A stretch of DNA of 64,000 nucleotides from Cladocopium goreaui (GCA_947184155.2 CAMXCT020002768.1:544419-608418); one strand, 5' to 3'; numbered from the stretch's first letter, positions 21,370 through 33,049 are shown. Notes: generated by a model not told the origin, from the sequence alone. Translations and numbers: made by a program.

Positions 21370-21451
21370 GGCCTATTTTTTGAGGGAATATCCCACAATT
21401 CATGTGGCCAAACTTATATGGTACTAACGTACCTCCATCTGTTGGATCCTG
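21370..21451 (+). mobile_element. Family E introner-like element, second copy
   Basis: Differs from 10940-11021 at only a handful of positions, including TACTAACG at the same place. It sits 32 bases after the donor of the exon at 21255 and 28 bases before the exon at 21480, so it fills most of a 142-base intron. Confidence 0.6.
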
Positions 21452-21479
21452 GAATTCCCAGTGCTCATTGTTTACTAAG

Positions 21480-21537
21480 CAAAAAGGTCATCCACGAAAG
21501 AGAACAGAACCCAACCAGCCCTGTAGAAGACCAGATG
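21480..21537 (+). CDS. Exon, charged, unassigned
   Basis: TTTACTAAG acceptor and GTAACT donor enclose KKVIHEREQNPTSPVEDQM after one split base. The upstream intron is almost entirely the family E element. Confidence 0.6.
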
Positions 21538-21844
21538 GTAACTTCGATCATCCCAGGGTTTCCAGGGAGCAATTTTTGTGGAAAATCAATGAAGATTCCC
21601 CCATTCATATCCATCTAAGGATGATATCCCATTGAACATACGGATTCCTTCCATTGCCATTCAGGTGACTACCAGGAGATATTTGCCACAGAGTCAGTCC
21701 AGTGGTATTGCACGGTATATGATCGCCTTTTTCTGATTCATAATTACGTGCAACTTGGTTTTATAGAAACTTACATAGATATATAATGATATATACATAT
21801 GTACATTAAATTATTGTATATTATCCTCATGTTTTTTATATATT

Positions 21845-21960
21845 TATCATTATTATTATTATTCTTATTATTATTATTCTTATTATTATTATTATGATTT
21901 ACTATTATTATTTACTATTTTTATTATTACTACATATTATTATTACTACATATATGATTT
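21845..21960. repeat. ATT trinucleotide microsatellite
   Basis: Runs of TTATTATTATTC and ATTACTACAT units. Confidence 0.85.
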
Positions 21961-21976
21961 TACATCTCCGCATAAG

Positions 21977-22038
21977 GCGTCCGACCGCCTAAGGCATCCG
22001 CGAGGAAGGCGACGAGTGCACTGCCTACGGCCCTAAGG
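21977..22038 (+). CDS. Possible exon, basic Ala/Pro-rich
   Basis: A GC island after CATAAG reads VRPPKASARKATSALPTALR with donor GTCTGA at 22039. The minus strand is also open here. The high GC contrast supports coding use. Confidence 0.4.
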
Positions 22039-22396
22039 GTCTGACGCGATTTGGCAGGCCATTGTAGCACAGGCGGTGAATAACCATAGTCTAAACTGTC
22101 TGAAGCAGTTATATATGGATTATTATATGAGCTATACACGGTATATATATATATGGGATATATATGGGATATAAAAACCACTTACTGACTGGTTCCACAA
22201 AAACGGGATAGGATGGGTATGATGGATTATTCACCACTGAATAGAGAAGATGCACATCGTTCTGGACGATGTTGGGATACATTACATAAGCACATTGGCA
22301 CAGGATGTGGCATGTAGTGTTATGGGTCAAAACCCGACGGGTACCCTGAACCCGAAAATGTTTTTGTTGATGAATGTTCACCAACCCAAAATATGG

Positions 22397-22513
22397 TACT
22401 CTGTGGTTATTTAACGTAGCGAACTGGGAAATCACAATTTATAATGGGTAAATCATTATAAATCATCTACACATGAGCAATTTTCCATAGCTATGTTAAA
22501 TAACCAGAGGGTA
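22397..22513. repeat. Family A element, GGTTATTTAAC subfamily, decayed
   Basis: TACTCTGTGGTTATTTAACG left and GTTAAATAACCAGAGGGTA right, with 12 extra bases inside. Confidence 0.75.
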
Positions 22514-22893
22514 GTTAAGGTTTTGTTTGACCCAGGCCCGATGTGTTATTTTTCTCTTGTATTGGTCGAAATTCTCCTGTATGGTTGGTAGTACTGGCTG
22601 TGATTTACATGTATGCCTGTAAGGCTTTAAAGGATTTATAATTGTATATGTATACATATTCATGCATGCCCCATCCAAACTTGTATATATGGACAGATAT
22701 AGAGAGAGAGAGAGAAACTATATAGATGACACCATTTTTACATCACCTATCAGTATATATATACATATATATATATATCTCTTTCATTTATAGATGAACT
22801 TCCCACTTAAACCATTTAGTTGGGGGATTTCCCAGCTAGTCACCTTGGACTGAGGCTATGTCCATCCCACCATTGTTCCCCTTCATCTCAAAG

Positions 22894-23001
22894 GTTCCTG
22901 GGGTTGCTGTTCCATTTGGCATCGTAGGCCAATGGGCATCAAACCAAATCTTCACTGGGTCTTGCTCTCAGCGTCAAGATTCGTTTTTCGATCTCAATGG
23001 C
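22894..23001 (+). CDS. Possible exon, unassigned
   Basis: After CATCTCAAAG the frame reads VPGVAVPFGIVGQWASNQIF then TGSCSQRQDSFFDLNG before a TGA. An internal GTAGGC at 22924 could end it earlier. The peptide looks like real protein but boundaries are poor. Confidence 0.4.
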
Positions 23002-23845
23002 TGAGATATTCCTCCATGCCCATGAGTTTCTACAATTTGAAACCAGTTATGTATGTAATACAATGCAAAGCAACGTGATGTAAATGCATGGCAATGTAAT
23101 GCAATAAAATCTCATATCATGTTATAGTACATACTTAGCATACTTTCTCGGTACGTTCGGTACGATCGGGAATGGGCGTTCTTAAGCCGTAGGTTCCTTG
23201 ACGGTAGAGCAGTCACCATGTCGGAGTTGGATTAGTAAGATGATGAAACGCCGAAATGGCAATGGCGTCAGACGTCAACGGCAAAGAACCTTATTTGCAT
23301 GTTGAGGGGCTCCAAAAATGTAAATGGCTTCTGCCCGAGTTGCAAAACCAAGTTACATTTTGCGAGGCCAACAAAATGTAAAACACCCATTGTAGTTGAC
23401 TAGTGACTTGCGGTCCGAGACCGACGCGTTCGGAATGCGCGTTCTGCGGTACGTTCCAAAAGGATGCTTCGATTATATATATATATATATTATGTAATAT
23501 AATGCAATGCAATATATACAATATAATTGTATGTTATAGTTCAAATTTGATATTATCTTGTGTATGTATCTCAGAACAGGAAAAAAACAAAAGGAGTCAT
23601 GTTGCTAGAACATAACTCCTTTATGTTGTGTTTTGAGAGCAGCATCCTCGATGGGTCAATATGGGTCCCACCTTCCAGTTGAGCTGTGTCCATAGTTTGA
23701 TCGGCTTAGTGATAGATGATTCACGGGATTGGTTAACTGGCCAGCAACTAGATCGTAGGTAGTTATAAAAGTTATAGCCAGTTGTATGCCAGTTCCTAAG
23801 CAGTTGAGTAATTCCATTGTCCATCTAAGCAGCTGGTGCTTCCAG

Positions 23846-23889
23846 CTCGAGGTCATCAAATCCTTACCCAATGGTGTCATGGAGATCAG
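23846..23889 (+). CDS. Possible exon
   Basis: After GCTTCCAG: LEVIKSLPNGVMEI, donor GTTCCA at 23890. An alternative frame from AAGCAG at 23831 is also open (LVLPARGHQILTQW), so the frame is undecided. Confidence 0.35.
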
Positions 23890-24276
23890 GTTCCAACCTC
23901 AGCTGCGAAGATGTCACACTGTCCATGACTTGTTGGGGTTGCCGATGATTGTAGGTATCATGGTATAACCGCAGGTTCTAACATCCATGAACAACATCCT
24001 TTCCCAAAAACTGTCTTTCTTCATCATTTTCATGGAAACTTGAGCTAGACTAGACTTTATATACGATGTTGCTTCGTCAGTCCTCAAGGTTTAGCTGTTG
24101 ATATTCTACCAGCTGCCAAAAAAAAAAGAACAAATAAATCCCAACCAGCATCATCCCAGGAGACTTTTTGCACCACCAGCATACCCCTTGTTAGTGTTTT
24201 TTTAATGTGTTTCAAATCTTCCATCTTATTCCATCTTACATTTCATTTATGATCCCATTTTTGTCAACATGTATAT

Positions 24277-24366
24277 CCCATAGGATCCATGTATGGTATA
24301 TATGCTAACATTGGGGGTATATTGATGGTAAATGTCACCATATATACCATACATGGATCCTATGGG
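24277..24366. repeat. Family F palindromic MITE, copy 1
   Basis: A 90-base element with about 28-base inverted ends starting CCCATAGGATCCATGTATGG. It matches 55116-55205 in inverted orientation with only two differences by eye. Confidence 0.85.
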
Positions 24367-24436
24367 TATGGGATTTTGGTTGAAAGACCGGGCCCAACCA
24401 CCAACTGTCACCACTTGCTGCCGCCCGCCGTTCCAG

Positions 24437-24546
24437 GCCGGTCAAGGGCTGGTACGACTTGGCCACGTCCCTCTCGGCGTCCACGTCCCTCGCGGCACCG
24501 TCCGCTTCGCGCACGGCGCCGCGGGCGCCGGCCCCGCGAAGCGTTG
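24437..24546 (+). CDS. Ser/Ala/Pro-rich exon
   Basis: Strong acceptor (CCGCCGTTCCAG). The frame reads PVKGWYDLATSLSASTSLAA then PSASRTAPRAPAPRSVG, a low-complexity linker typical of third-position G/C coding bias. Donor GTGCCA at 24547. The two other plus frames are also free of stops for most of the length because of GC richness. Confidence 0.65.
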
Positions 24547-24587
24547 GTGCCACTGGCGATGTGGTGCGCTGACCTGGCAAACTGTGG

Positions 24588-24615
24588 TGATGATGATGAT
24601 GATGATGATGATGAT
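24588..24615. repeat. GAT microsatellite
   Basis: About nine GAT units in a row. Confidence 0.9.
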
Positions 24616-25019
24616 TGTTAATTTGACAATTGTTGTTGATATCGTGGGTTGTTATTGGTCAACAATGGTAGGTTAATCCTTAATTGATAGAATCATTCGT
24701 TATATAAACGGATGGTTTATTGATGGTATATCATTGGTAAGTGGTAAAACAAGGGTTTTGAACTGGGCCATTACAGTTAGAAGTTTTTGCAATATATAAT
24801 GAATCCTTTCCCCCTACTAAACCCCCCCAAATACTAAAAACTAGGGTCCATCTCTAATTTGACTTTTAATTGATCCCCTTTAGAAAACAATTTAAAAATA
24901 TTTAGAAATAAAGCTACCATTTGTGGGTTTCGCCCCCTAATAATAAAAACTAGTCAACCCCGAGGTGTTTATTATTAGGGTCCGTCCGATGTGTTTTAGT
25001 TTTTTATATTAGGGCGTTT

Positions 25020-25510
25020 AATTTATTATTAGGGCCTGCTTCGAAAACCAAATTTTGGCAATATGTTAATTGCGTTATATAAGGAAATTAAATTGATTTT
25101 GAAATTAAATCGGAAAAAATAGTTTTTATTATTAACGTTTTAAATGTATTAATAGGGTCCGCTTCGAAATCCCATTTTGGGCAATATTTTAATTGCGTTA
25201 TAAAAGAACATTTGATTGATTTTGAAATCGGCAAAAATAATTTTTATTACTAAGGTTTCAAATTTATTAATAGGGTCCGCTTCGAAATCCAATTTTTGGC
25301 AATATTGCAATTGCGTTATAAAAGGAAATTTAATTGATTTTGAAATCGGAAAAACTAGTTTTTATTATTAAGGTTTTAGATTTATTAATAGGGTCCGCTT
25401 CGAAATCCATTTTTTGGCAATATTGTAATTGCGTTATAAAAGGAAGTTTAATTGATTTTGAAATCGGCAAAAATAGTTTTTATTATCAAGGTTTTAAAGT
25501 TATTAATAGG
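25020..25510. repeat. Tandem repeat, about 118-123 bases, four units
   Basis: TAGGGTCCGCTTCGAAATC recurs at 25153, 25271 and 25389, with a diverged unit at 25030. Each unit also has GGCAATATTGTAATTGCGTT and TTTTTATTATTAAGG. The array is flanked on both sides (24948, 25528) by CCCCTAATAATAAAAACTA-like sequence. Confidence 0.85.
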
Positions 25511-25697
25511 GTTCCCTAATAATAAATACCCCCCTAATAACAAAAACTACCTGACATTATATAATTTATGGAAATATAATTATATATAATATAGTACGGT
25601 TTTAATACAATATATCTAAATACGTGGCCGGTGTGTGTGTGTGTATATATATATATTCCTGGCACTTTATTGTCATCCATGGCTACGCGACTCTGAG

Positions 25698-25736
25698 GCC
25701 ACTCGCGAGCTCCAGCAGCAAGCGCTGGTCCGGAAG
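25698..25736 (+). CDS. Coiled-coil-like exon
   Basis: ACTCTGAG acceptor, GTCGAT donor, 13 codons phase 0: ATRELQQQALVRK. Gln/Leu/charged, fits a helix. Confidence 0.55.
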
Positions 25737-26704
25737 GTCGATCTATGCATGGTGGATTTGTCCAATGTTAATTTACAGGAGGGTAAGTAAAAATGGGATT
25801 TTCTAGTGGTTAAAAATATGGGTTTAACCATCAAAACTGGGGATGTCTGATGAGATATTGATGGAGATATATTGGTTATAGTTTATAGTTATATCACTGT
25901 TTTCTGTATATATATACCCACATATATCTTTTACATCCCATCAAAAAAGGTCACCTAATGTTGATTTAAGTATGGCACATAGTGATTCAACAGGGCGATA
26001 AAGTAACATGGTCAAAAGTTGGCTTAAGATTTATAAGCAACCATTCACATTGTGATTATAGGATATTCATTGAAATATGGCATGGGACTAAAACAACGAG
26101 CGTTGTGAATCAAGAATCGGATTGTATACGCATGTTGGGGATGGTCATTCATCCACTAGTATGGAGTTATATTCTCACGACGTTTGGATTCCCCATGCGA
26201 CGCATGACCATAAGCCATAAACCAACTACAAAAAAAAATGACCCTGGTACAAATACACAATATATTATTTGCAAGTGGGTTATATACTATACGGCTGACA
26301 TTGATCTTAAGTACATCATTCCCACTATATTATATATATACTGTACACATGTGATTTTATTTTGATATGGTTCTTCACCACTGAACGGGATACAAATCCA
26401 AGTGGAAAATTCCATAGTTTTTCCGGCTTCGGTTGGCTATGATTGGAATGGTAATTATGGCCGGTTGCAGTTTAAGATGTATATGTGATATCCAAACAAT
26501 TCTGATACCAATTGTATTGGTCATAAATGTCACCCGTGGCCGCAAATCTTGTATTCGACAATCACCAATTTCAGAAAACTCCACTTTCACCTGTTTGATC
26601 ATAGTAATAAGAAACATAGCAGTAGGTTCAATAACTCCAGTAGGTTCAATAACTCCAGTTGGTTCATAATAGTAATACAAGAATTCTGATCCCAGCTGGT
26701 TCAA

Positions 26705-26802
26705 TACCCTCTGGTAAATTAACATAGACCCTGAAAATCACCAGTTTTTAGTGGAAACTAGTCTTCCAACCCCTATCTGGCAGGGTCTATGTTAATTTAC
26801 TG
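26705..26802. repeat. Family C element, right end lost
   Basis: TACCCTCTGGTAAATTAACA, AGACCCTGAAAATCACCAG, and GGCAGGGTCTATGTTAATTT, then the terminal GAGGGTA is replaced by GGTTCAATAACTCC. Confidence 0.75.
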
Positions 26803-26855
26803 GTTCAATAACTCCAAGCGTCGTTTCGAATGTCCCACGCTTTTAACGCTAGGAG

Positions 26856-26906
26856 TCGGCAGATCGCTGGGATGCCATGAACAAGCGACGGCAGCAGCGC
26901 GTTGAG
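26856..26906 (+). CDS. Arg/Gln-rich exon
   Basis: 17 codons in phase 0, SADRWDAMNKRRQQRVE, between GCTAGGAG and donor GTGCGC. Charged helical character as in neighbours. Confidence 0.6.
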
Positions 26907-27425
26907 GTGCGCCAGTCATACGTCGTAACTTATGACCCTCATAGACGATGACTATATCTAACATGAAACGTGGTTAACTAATGGTTAACTAATGGTTAAT
27001 CTAATAAAGTTCCCCAAAAAAAAGAGGTTGGCCATGCTTTATAGGGTTTTTAAACTGATTGAGCTTATGATTACAGCTACTTTAAGCTAACTATAAATCA
27101 ATTTGGCGATCTAGGCTTTCAGGATGAACCTTTCAAATCAGAATTGTCATGGGGAACATGATGATCAACCACTGAATTAATTCAGACCTTGGGATTGTAT
27201 TATTCGGACATTCCCGGAACCAGTCTGTATGTTGTTGACCTCTTCAATCCGTGTTATTTGCTCAAGGTTGCACTTTGTTTGTTGATGCTGTTTGCCCTCC
27301 ATTTGGGTTCAGTTTAACCAAGTTTGGGCATTGGTTTTTGGTTCATGTCTCAGTTTAGGGGTTGATGTTGACCAGTCAGTTTGTGTGCGGTTTATTTGCT
27401 GGCTGTAATTCGCACTTGCTTCCAG

Positions 27426-27452
27426 ATGGTGCAGGATATGATGCAGGAGCAA
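27426..27452 (+). CDS. Short Met/Gln-rich exon, possibly terminal
   Basis: After TTGCTTCCAG the frame reads MVQDMMQEQ followed by TAA. It could be the last exon of a gene, or an internal exon using a GA or GC donor. Confidence 0.35.
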
Positions 27453-27699
27453 TAAGTTTGCCAGTCATGGCAACCTGGTTTCCCCATGGGTGGTATCATG
27501 GGCACCACGGCAACCTACCAGCCTAACTATCCACTAGGACTTTTTCCAGGTACCTAGATATTTTGATAGGGTCATAGCCACTAGTATGCCCATAGCCCGG
27601 GTTACGGGTGGGACTTGGCTGGAATCACAGATAGCTGATTTCTTTCTGGCTATTGCCGGGTTGACTGCCCTAGCTCATTTATAATGACTAGTAAATAAC

Positions 27700-27795
27700 T
27701 GGCTGGTGGTTTCAAACATGTTTTATTTCCATCATATATGGGATAATCCTTCCCATTGACTAATATTTTTCAGAGGGGTTGAACCCACCAACCAG
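27700..27795. repeat. Family B element
   Basis: CTGGCTGGTGGTTTCAAACA to GTTGAACCCACCAACCAG with TATTTTTCAGAGGGG inside. Confidence 0.85.
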
Positions 27796-27865
27796 ATAAT
27801 GCGTAGGACCCCATATTTTTTTTTATGGATCCATTGCTAAATCAGAAGCAAGTTTCAACCAGCAG

Positions 27866-27901
27866 GAGACGGAGGTCGCACGTCGAGCACTCGCCTCGAG
27901 G
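27866..27901 (+). CDS. Charged short exon
   Basis: CAACCAGCAG acceptor and GTGCGA donor enclose 12 codons in phase 0, ETEVARRALASR. Confidence 0.55.
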
Positions 27902-28689
27902 GTGCGAGTGAGAGGATCTATGTTCAAATGGCTATAGCGGCATCATGTTAATAGACAGATGGTTTGACAAAATAGTGAAATATGTGATATAATAGAGAGA
28001 TGTTTTGACAAAATAGTGAATGTTGGTTGCAGTCTGAAAATGCCCTTTCCATTCTGCTGAATTTCATCGAATTTCATGGTGATGTATATCCCCATTGTGA
28101 AGGTTTGCTGTGAATCCAGGTGTCTGCTCCCAGCATATCCTTTGGACCAAGGTCGATGTCGTACACAAGCCTGTGGGGGCTCCCAAGGGAGAGATATGGG
28201 AACAGCCAGAAATGGACATGGGAATTGATTAAAACCATACCAATAACATTGGGATTTCATCAATTTCATCGCAACAAATAGTTAATTATTTTCGGCACCA
28301 AGTATCAGGACTTCATCCACAAAACGACGACTAAAACGAACATAGCGGAAAACTTGGATATAGGACTTGGATATGGATGAAAAAAAGAGGCGTAGACCTG
28401 GGGATACGACCATCTAAAGCTACATGGCTAGGTGGTTCCTGAAAGGAGAGGTTCATGCCAGTAAGTATCCACCTTCAGAAGCCTCCGGTTTTTTCCTTTA
28501 AAAAAAATGACCCAAAAAAAGGATATTTCAGATCCCAAAAATCACATTGTTGAGGTTCGTTCGTAAGCCGCTTGGCTTTGTCGGAAAACAATGTACTCCA
28601 AGAATCCAATTGTATATTACCAGTAATACCCGCAAGAGGCGGGGCGGAAGTTGCCTTGGGGGTATATAAGACCTTTCTCATCTATAGAC

Positions 28690-29135
28690 CTTGCATGCGC
28701 CGTGCGCCAGCCAAGCCCGTGTGTGCGTGCATTCTGCGAAAGTGGTGTCCTGTTTCACATGTCACATGTGAAGCTCCACTTCGCACTTCACACTTCTCAC
28801 TGCACTCTTCACACTCCACACTACACACTCCACACTTCACACTTCATCTCATCTGAGATCTTCTCACCTTATCCCAGCTCATCTCTTCTCATCTCATCTC
28901 TTCTCATATGTCATCTAAGCTTTCATGAACCACTTCCCAGTACTACTTCGAGAACTTGCATGCGCCGTGCGCCAGCCAGGCCGGTGCGGGCGTGCTTTGT
29001 GCGAAGCTGTTGCAGTGTTGTTGCCCAAGAACATGACCTGCGCGCGACCCCGGCGCAATGCAACGTCAAGCAAACACTTTCCTCACACTTCACATTGCAC
29101 TCTTCACACCCCACACCCCACACTTCACACTTGCA
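28690..29135. repeat. Duplicated GC block plus CACTTCACAC tract
   Basis: CTTGCATGCGCCGTGCGCCA occurs at 28691 and 28957, each time followed by a CACTTCACACTCCACAC-type tract and a TCATCTCATCTGAG tail. The unit is about 266 bases and begins the first satellite cluster. Confidence 0.8.
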
Positions 29136-29349
29136 CTTAGTCTCAACTCATCTCATCTGAGCTCTTCTCATCTCATTTCATGTCTTCCCATATGTCAGCT
29201 AAGTTCTTCTTGGCTATTTTAATGTCATCTGAGCGCAGCTCAACCTTTCTCATCTCACCGAAGCCAGTCTCAACTCATCTCGGCTCTTCTGCACGTCAGA
29301 AAGCTTGAGACACAGATGCATTTACACAGAACAGTCTTTACAAAAATAC

Positions 29350-29765
29350 TTTGTACTACAAAGCTTGCACAAAGTACGTCCCAGCACTACTTTGTACTAC
29401 AAAGCTTGCACAAAGCACTTCCCAGTACTACTTTGTACTACAAAGCTTGCACAAAGCACGTCCCAGCACTACTTTGTACTACAAAGCTTGCACAAAGCAC
29501 TTCCCAGGTACTACAAAGCTTGCACAAAGCACGTCCCAGTACTACTTTGTACTACAAAAAAAATTGCACAAAGTACGTCCCAGCACTACTTTGTACTACA
29601 AAGCTTGCACAAAGCACTTCCCAGTACTACTTTGTACTACAAAGCTTGCACAAAGTACGTCCCAGCACTACTTTGTACTACAAAGCTTGCACAAAGCACT
29701 TCCCAGTACTACTTTGTACTACAAAGCTTGCACAAAGCACTTCCCAGTACTACTTTGTACCACAA
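29350..29765. repeat. 41-base satellite, about ten units
   Basis: Each unit contains the palindrome CTTTGTACTACAAAG and GCACAAAGCACTTCCCAG. Because 41 is not a multiple of three, all three plus frames stay open and give long, gene-like but repetitive translations. Confidence 0.9.
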
Positions 29766-29950
29766 AGCGTTTACACACAGAACACTTGCACAAAGTGCTT
29801 TTACACATGGCAAGCGTTTACACGTACAGAAACTTTTACGCAGAGACGCTTTTACACACAGAGAAGCTTTTACACACAGCAAGCTTTTACACACATTTTT
29901 TTTTTACACAGCAAGCTTTTACAGAAAAAAGTTTTTACACAGAGAAGCCT
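29766..29950. repeat. 16-base satellite, inverted orientation
   Basis: Units of GCTTTTACACACAGAGAA type, the reverse complement of the array at 37837-38378 and 39166-39692. Confidence 0.85.
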
Positions 29951-30177
29951 TCTTGTACATAATCACAACAGGAATTGCAGCTCCAAAACCGGATGGATCT
30001 CGACGCCAAAGCGAAAAAGAGAGGATTTTGAAACACTTTTTAAAAGGAACTTTAAAAGGAAAATTGCAAGCGCAAAAATTGAGAAAATCTGCTGACAAAC
30101 CACTGTCGCAGCCTTCATACAGCCACTCCAATACTATTTAGGAGATCCAGCTGCAAAAAGAGAGTAGTATTACGCAC

Positions 30178-30965
30178 ATGCAGCCGGGGCGCCCAGCAAC
30201 CTTGACGCAGCCATTCGAATGCGATCTGCAACCACAGATTCAAGAAACGCAAAGAACTACGCACACAGACACAACCACTCGTTGCAGAACACAGAGGAGG
30301 AACCAATCGCGTCCGGAACGACCGCAGCCGCACCTGCCGCACACACGAGGTACTTTCTTCGCCGGCTGCAACCACTTTACACGGAAAAATACAAGGTTTC
30401 GTGCTCCGGCTTCCTCCCCAAAACAAAGCCCAGGCAACATCCATGCAGCCATTACAATACGTTTCGCAGCATCCCGTAGCAAACCTGCATCTCTCTACAC
30501 ACACACGGCAACACCAGATGACAACAATCATGCACCCATTCCAATGCGGTCTGCAACCACAGATTCAAGAAGCGCATAGAACTACGAACACAGACACAAC
30601 CACTCGAGGAACCAATCGCGTCCGGAACGACCGCAGCCGCACGTGCCGCACACATGAGGTACCTCTCATCGCCCGATGCAGCCACTTTACACAGAAAAAC
30701 ACAAGGTTTCGTGCTCCGGCTTCCTCACCAAAACATAGCCCATGCAGCACTCATGCAGCTATTCCAATGCGATCTGCAACCACAGATTCAAGAAACGCAT
30801 AGAACTATGCGCACAGGAACAACCACTCGTTGCAGAACACAGAGGGGGAACCAAACCACCGCAGCCGCAACCGCCGCACACAGGAGGTACCTTTCATCGC
30901 CGGCCGAAGCCACTTTACACGGAAAACCACACGGTTTCGTGCTCCGGCTTCCTCCCCAAACCCTA
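30178..30965. repeat. Long tandem repeat, about 225-325 bases, three units
   Basis: GATCTGCAACCACAGATTCA recurs near 30223 and 30771, and as a GGTCTGCAACC variant near 30548. Each unit includes CGTGCTCCGGCTTCCTC. Unit 1 carries about 100 extra bases. Reading frames across it are repeat by-products. Confidence 0.85.
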
Positions 30966-30977
30966 GGTCACCCCGGA

Positions 30978-31345
30978 CGTAAAGTCTCACACCAAAGTCT
31001 CACACCACCCTTTATTGAGTGTATTCTTATGTGATAGAAAGTTTCACACCGAAGTCTCACACCACCCTTCATTGAGTGTATTCTCATGTGATGTAAAGTC
31101 TCACACCAAAGTCTCACACCACCCTTCATTAAGTGTATTCTTATGCGATGTAAAGTCTCACACCACAGTCTCACACCACCCCTCATTAAGTGTATTCTTA
31201 TGTCATGTAAAGTCTCACACCAAAGTCTCACACCACCCTTCATTGAGTGTATTCTTATGTGGTGTAAAGTCTCACACCACCTTTCATTGAATGTATTCTT
31301 ATGTGGTGTAAAGTCTCACACCACCCTTCATTGAGTGTTGAGTGT
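30978..31345. repeat. 57-base satellite, about six units
   Basis: Units contain AAAGTCTCACACCA twice and TTCATTGAGTGTATTCTTAT. The last two units are shortened to about 43 bases. Confidence 0.9.
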
Positions 31346-31642
31346 ATTGATACAGGTGAAAGTCATCCGTAACTTTGAAAATTGCTTCCCAACTTCCTTT
31401 GATCATTGTTCCAATTGAAATGGGTGATCATCACTTTCCCATTGACAAAAGTTATGATATCACCATTCTTGGGACCACCCCGCATATCATTTTCTATCAG
31501 CTTGTTGCAGAGTCGGTCCAAACATGTTTAAACATTAAATTGTTACTGTTAATGTTTACATTTTGAACCGTTTCAACACGTTTGGAGCCATGACCCCCAA
31601 AACGTTTTACGTTTAAACATATGTGTTGCTCGAACATGTCCC

Positions 31643-31759
31643 AAGTCCCAACTGAGTGATGGAAGAAATAAGAACGGAAGAGTGAAACAGAAGCACCAGG
31701 GTAATTTCACTATCAGTAGATTTCTCATTCTCAGCTCTTTATTCTGCAAGCGAGCATGA
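31643..31759 (+). CDS. Possible exon, basic
   Basis: An open frame reads KSQLSDGRNKNGRVKQKHQG then NFTISRFL to a TGA at 31757. It has protein-like composition but no clear acceptor. Confidence 0.25.
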   Translation, partial: KSQLSDGRNKNGRVKQKHQGNFTISRFLILSSLFCKRA

Positions 31760-31932
31760 CCTCATGCTGTTGCGTCCAGAATATCTTGGAATTTGTGTAA
31801 ACACATGTTCCCTCCAAAGCCCGGGTTCGCCCACACTCTAACAACACATCCAAACAATATGATATACTTATCACCAGAGGATGAATGAGAACACTGGCTA
31901 TACGCAGTGATTTTGACTGTAGGTTTTCAGGA

Positions 31933-31964
31933 TTTAGGGTTTTAGGGTTTTAGGGTTTTGGGGT
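31933..31964. repeat. Telomere-like TTTAGGG tract
   Basis: Three TTTAGGGT units plus TTTTGGGG; resembles the TTTAGGG telomere repeat of plants and dinoflagellates but with an 8-base period. Interstitial position. Confidence 0.6.
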
Positions 31965-32006
31965 TCGTTGTTTCGGAAAGTAAAAAACTTAAACCCTGCG
32001 ACGCAG

Positions 32007-32058
32007 GGATTTGAGCATGTCGAAGGATATGCGGGATTCGCCGCGGGCAAACCTAGGG
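32007..32058 (+). CDS. Exon, unassigned
   Basis: GCGACGCAG acceptor, one split base, then DLSMSKDMRDSPRANLG and donor GTTTGC. A competing frame reads GFEHVEGYAGFAAGK. The frame is therefore uncertain but the island is well bounded. Confidence 0.5.
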
Positions 32059-32229
32059 TTTGCAGCGAACATGTTTAAACATAATTTGTATACATGGTTT
32101 TACATCTGTTTAAATGAATTTCTTACGCGCATGATCTCATCAGAATATATATATATATACATCCCATCAGAATCCTCATTGATGCTCGGTTCATGATATA
32201 TCCCTTCAACTTTCACCGTTGTCGCGGAG

Positions 32230-32283
32230 GAGGCAGCTGTTGACACAGAGGAGACGGGAGTCGCTGAGGAGAAGAGGAGAAAG
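32230..32283 (+). CDS. Acidic/basic exon
   Basis: 18 codons in phase 0, EAAVDTEETGVAEEKRRK, between GTCGCGGAG and donor GTGCCG. The frame is open upstream as FTVVAE, so the acceptor may lie earlier. Confidence 0.65.
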
Positions 32284-33049
32284 GTGCCGGAGCCAAGATG
32301 AACCACTTGTTTTTTGCGGTGCCCGATTTTCAGACAAACCTAAGATCTGATCAGATTTGGGTATGGATCCAAAACTAGAATTCCATTTGGGGGATGAACA
32401 TCCATAAATTCCAGCTATTTCGGTGTTCACCATGGGATACCATGGTGAACGTTGGTAGAGAGGCATCCAACTTTGGAAGTGACCAAGTTTGACCCCATAC
32501 CTAAGTGATGGGTCTCAAAATTGAGAGCAATGTCCCCAAAGTGTTATTCTGTTGGTAACTATACCCTTTCTTAGTTGGGGAACCTCCTGGGTTTTGATAC
32601 ACAACCAGGAATGAACCACACTTCCAGCTTAATCTGGATCGACTGTTTGGACATACCCGAAGATCACAGCAGCTATGTGGTGGTTCACCTCAGTTAGTAA
32701 GTGGGTTGTACCCTTCATTATGACTAGGGTAAGTAGGTGTCCAGCTATAACTGGGGTTATTACATACTAGCTGGGATGAGCCAGTGGCCAGCACATGTAA
32801 TAGCTGGGAAGTGGATGGAAATAGCTAAACATCCAAAACTGGTCCCACAGGCAGGAGCATAGTAGTAACACTTTCCCAGATAGGGGTTGCAATCACCCAC
32901 AGGGTGCTTGAAACGGTCACAGTGGTCCCGAAACGACCATGTGTTTCCAGTCGCAGCTCAATGGGCTGTAGTCTGATAGGCAGCTGTCCTGTACCCAGAA
33001 GTGAGTTCCTCAGCACCTGGGTGTTTCGTGGTCTTGCCATCGTTGCTTA

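Noticed and set aside
29305-30141. Long plus-strand frames of 200-280 codons
   Set aside because: They run through the 41-base and 16-base satellites; repetitive translation in all three frames shows they are repeat by-products.
30115-30802. Overlapping 133-138 codon frames on both strands
   Set aside because: They follow the 225-325-base tandem repeat units and repeat with them.
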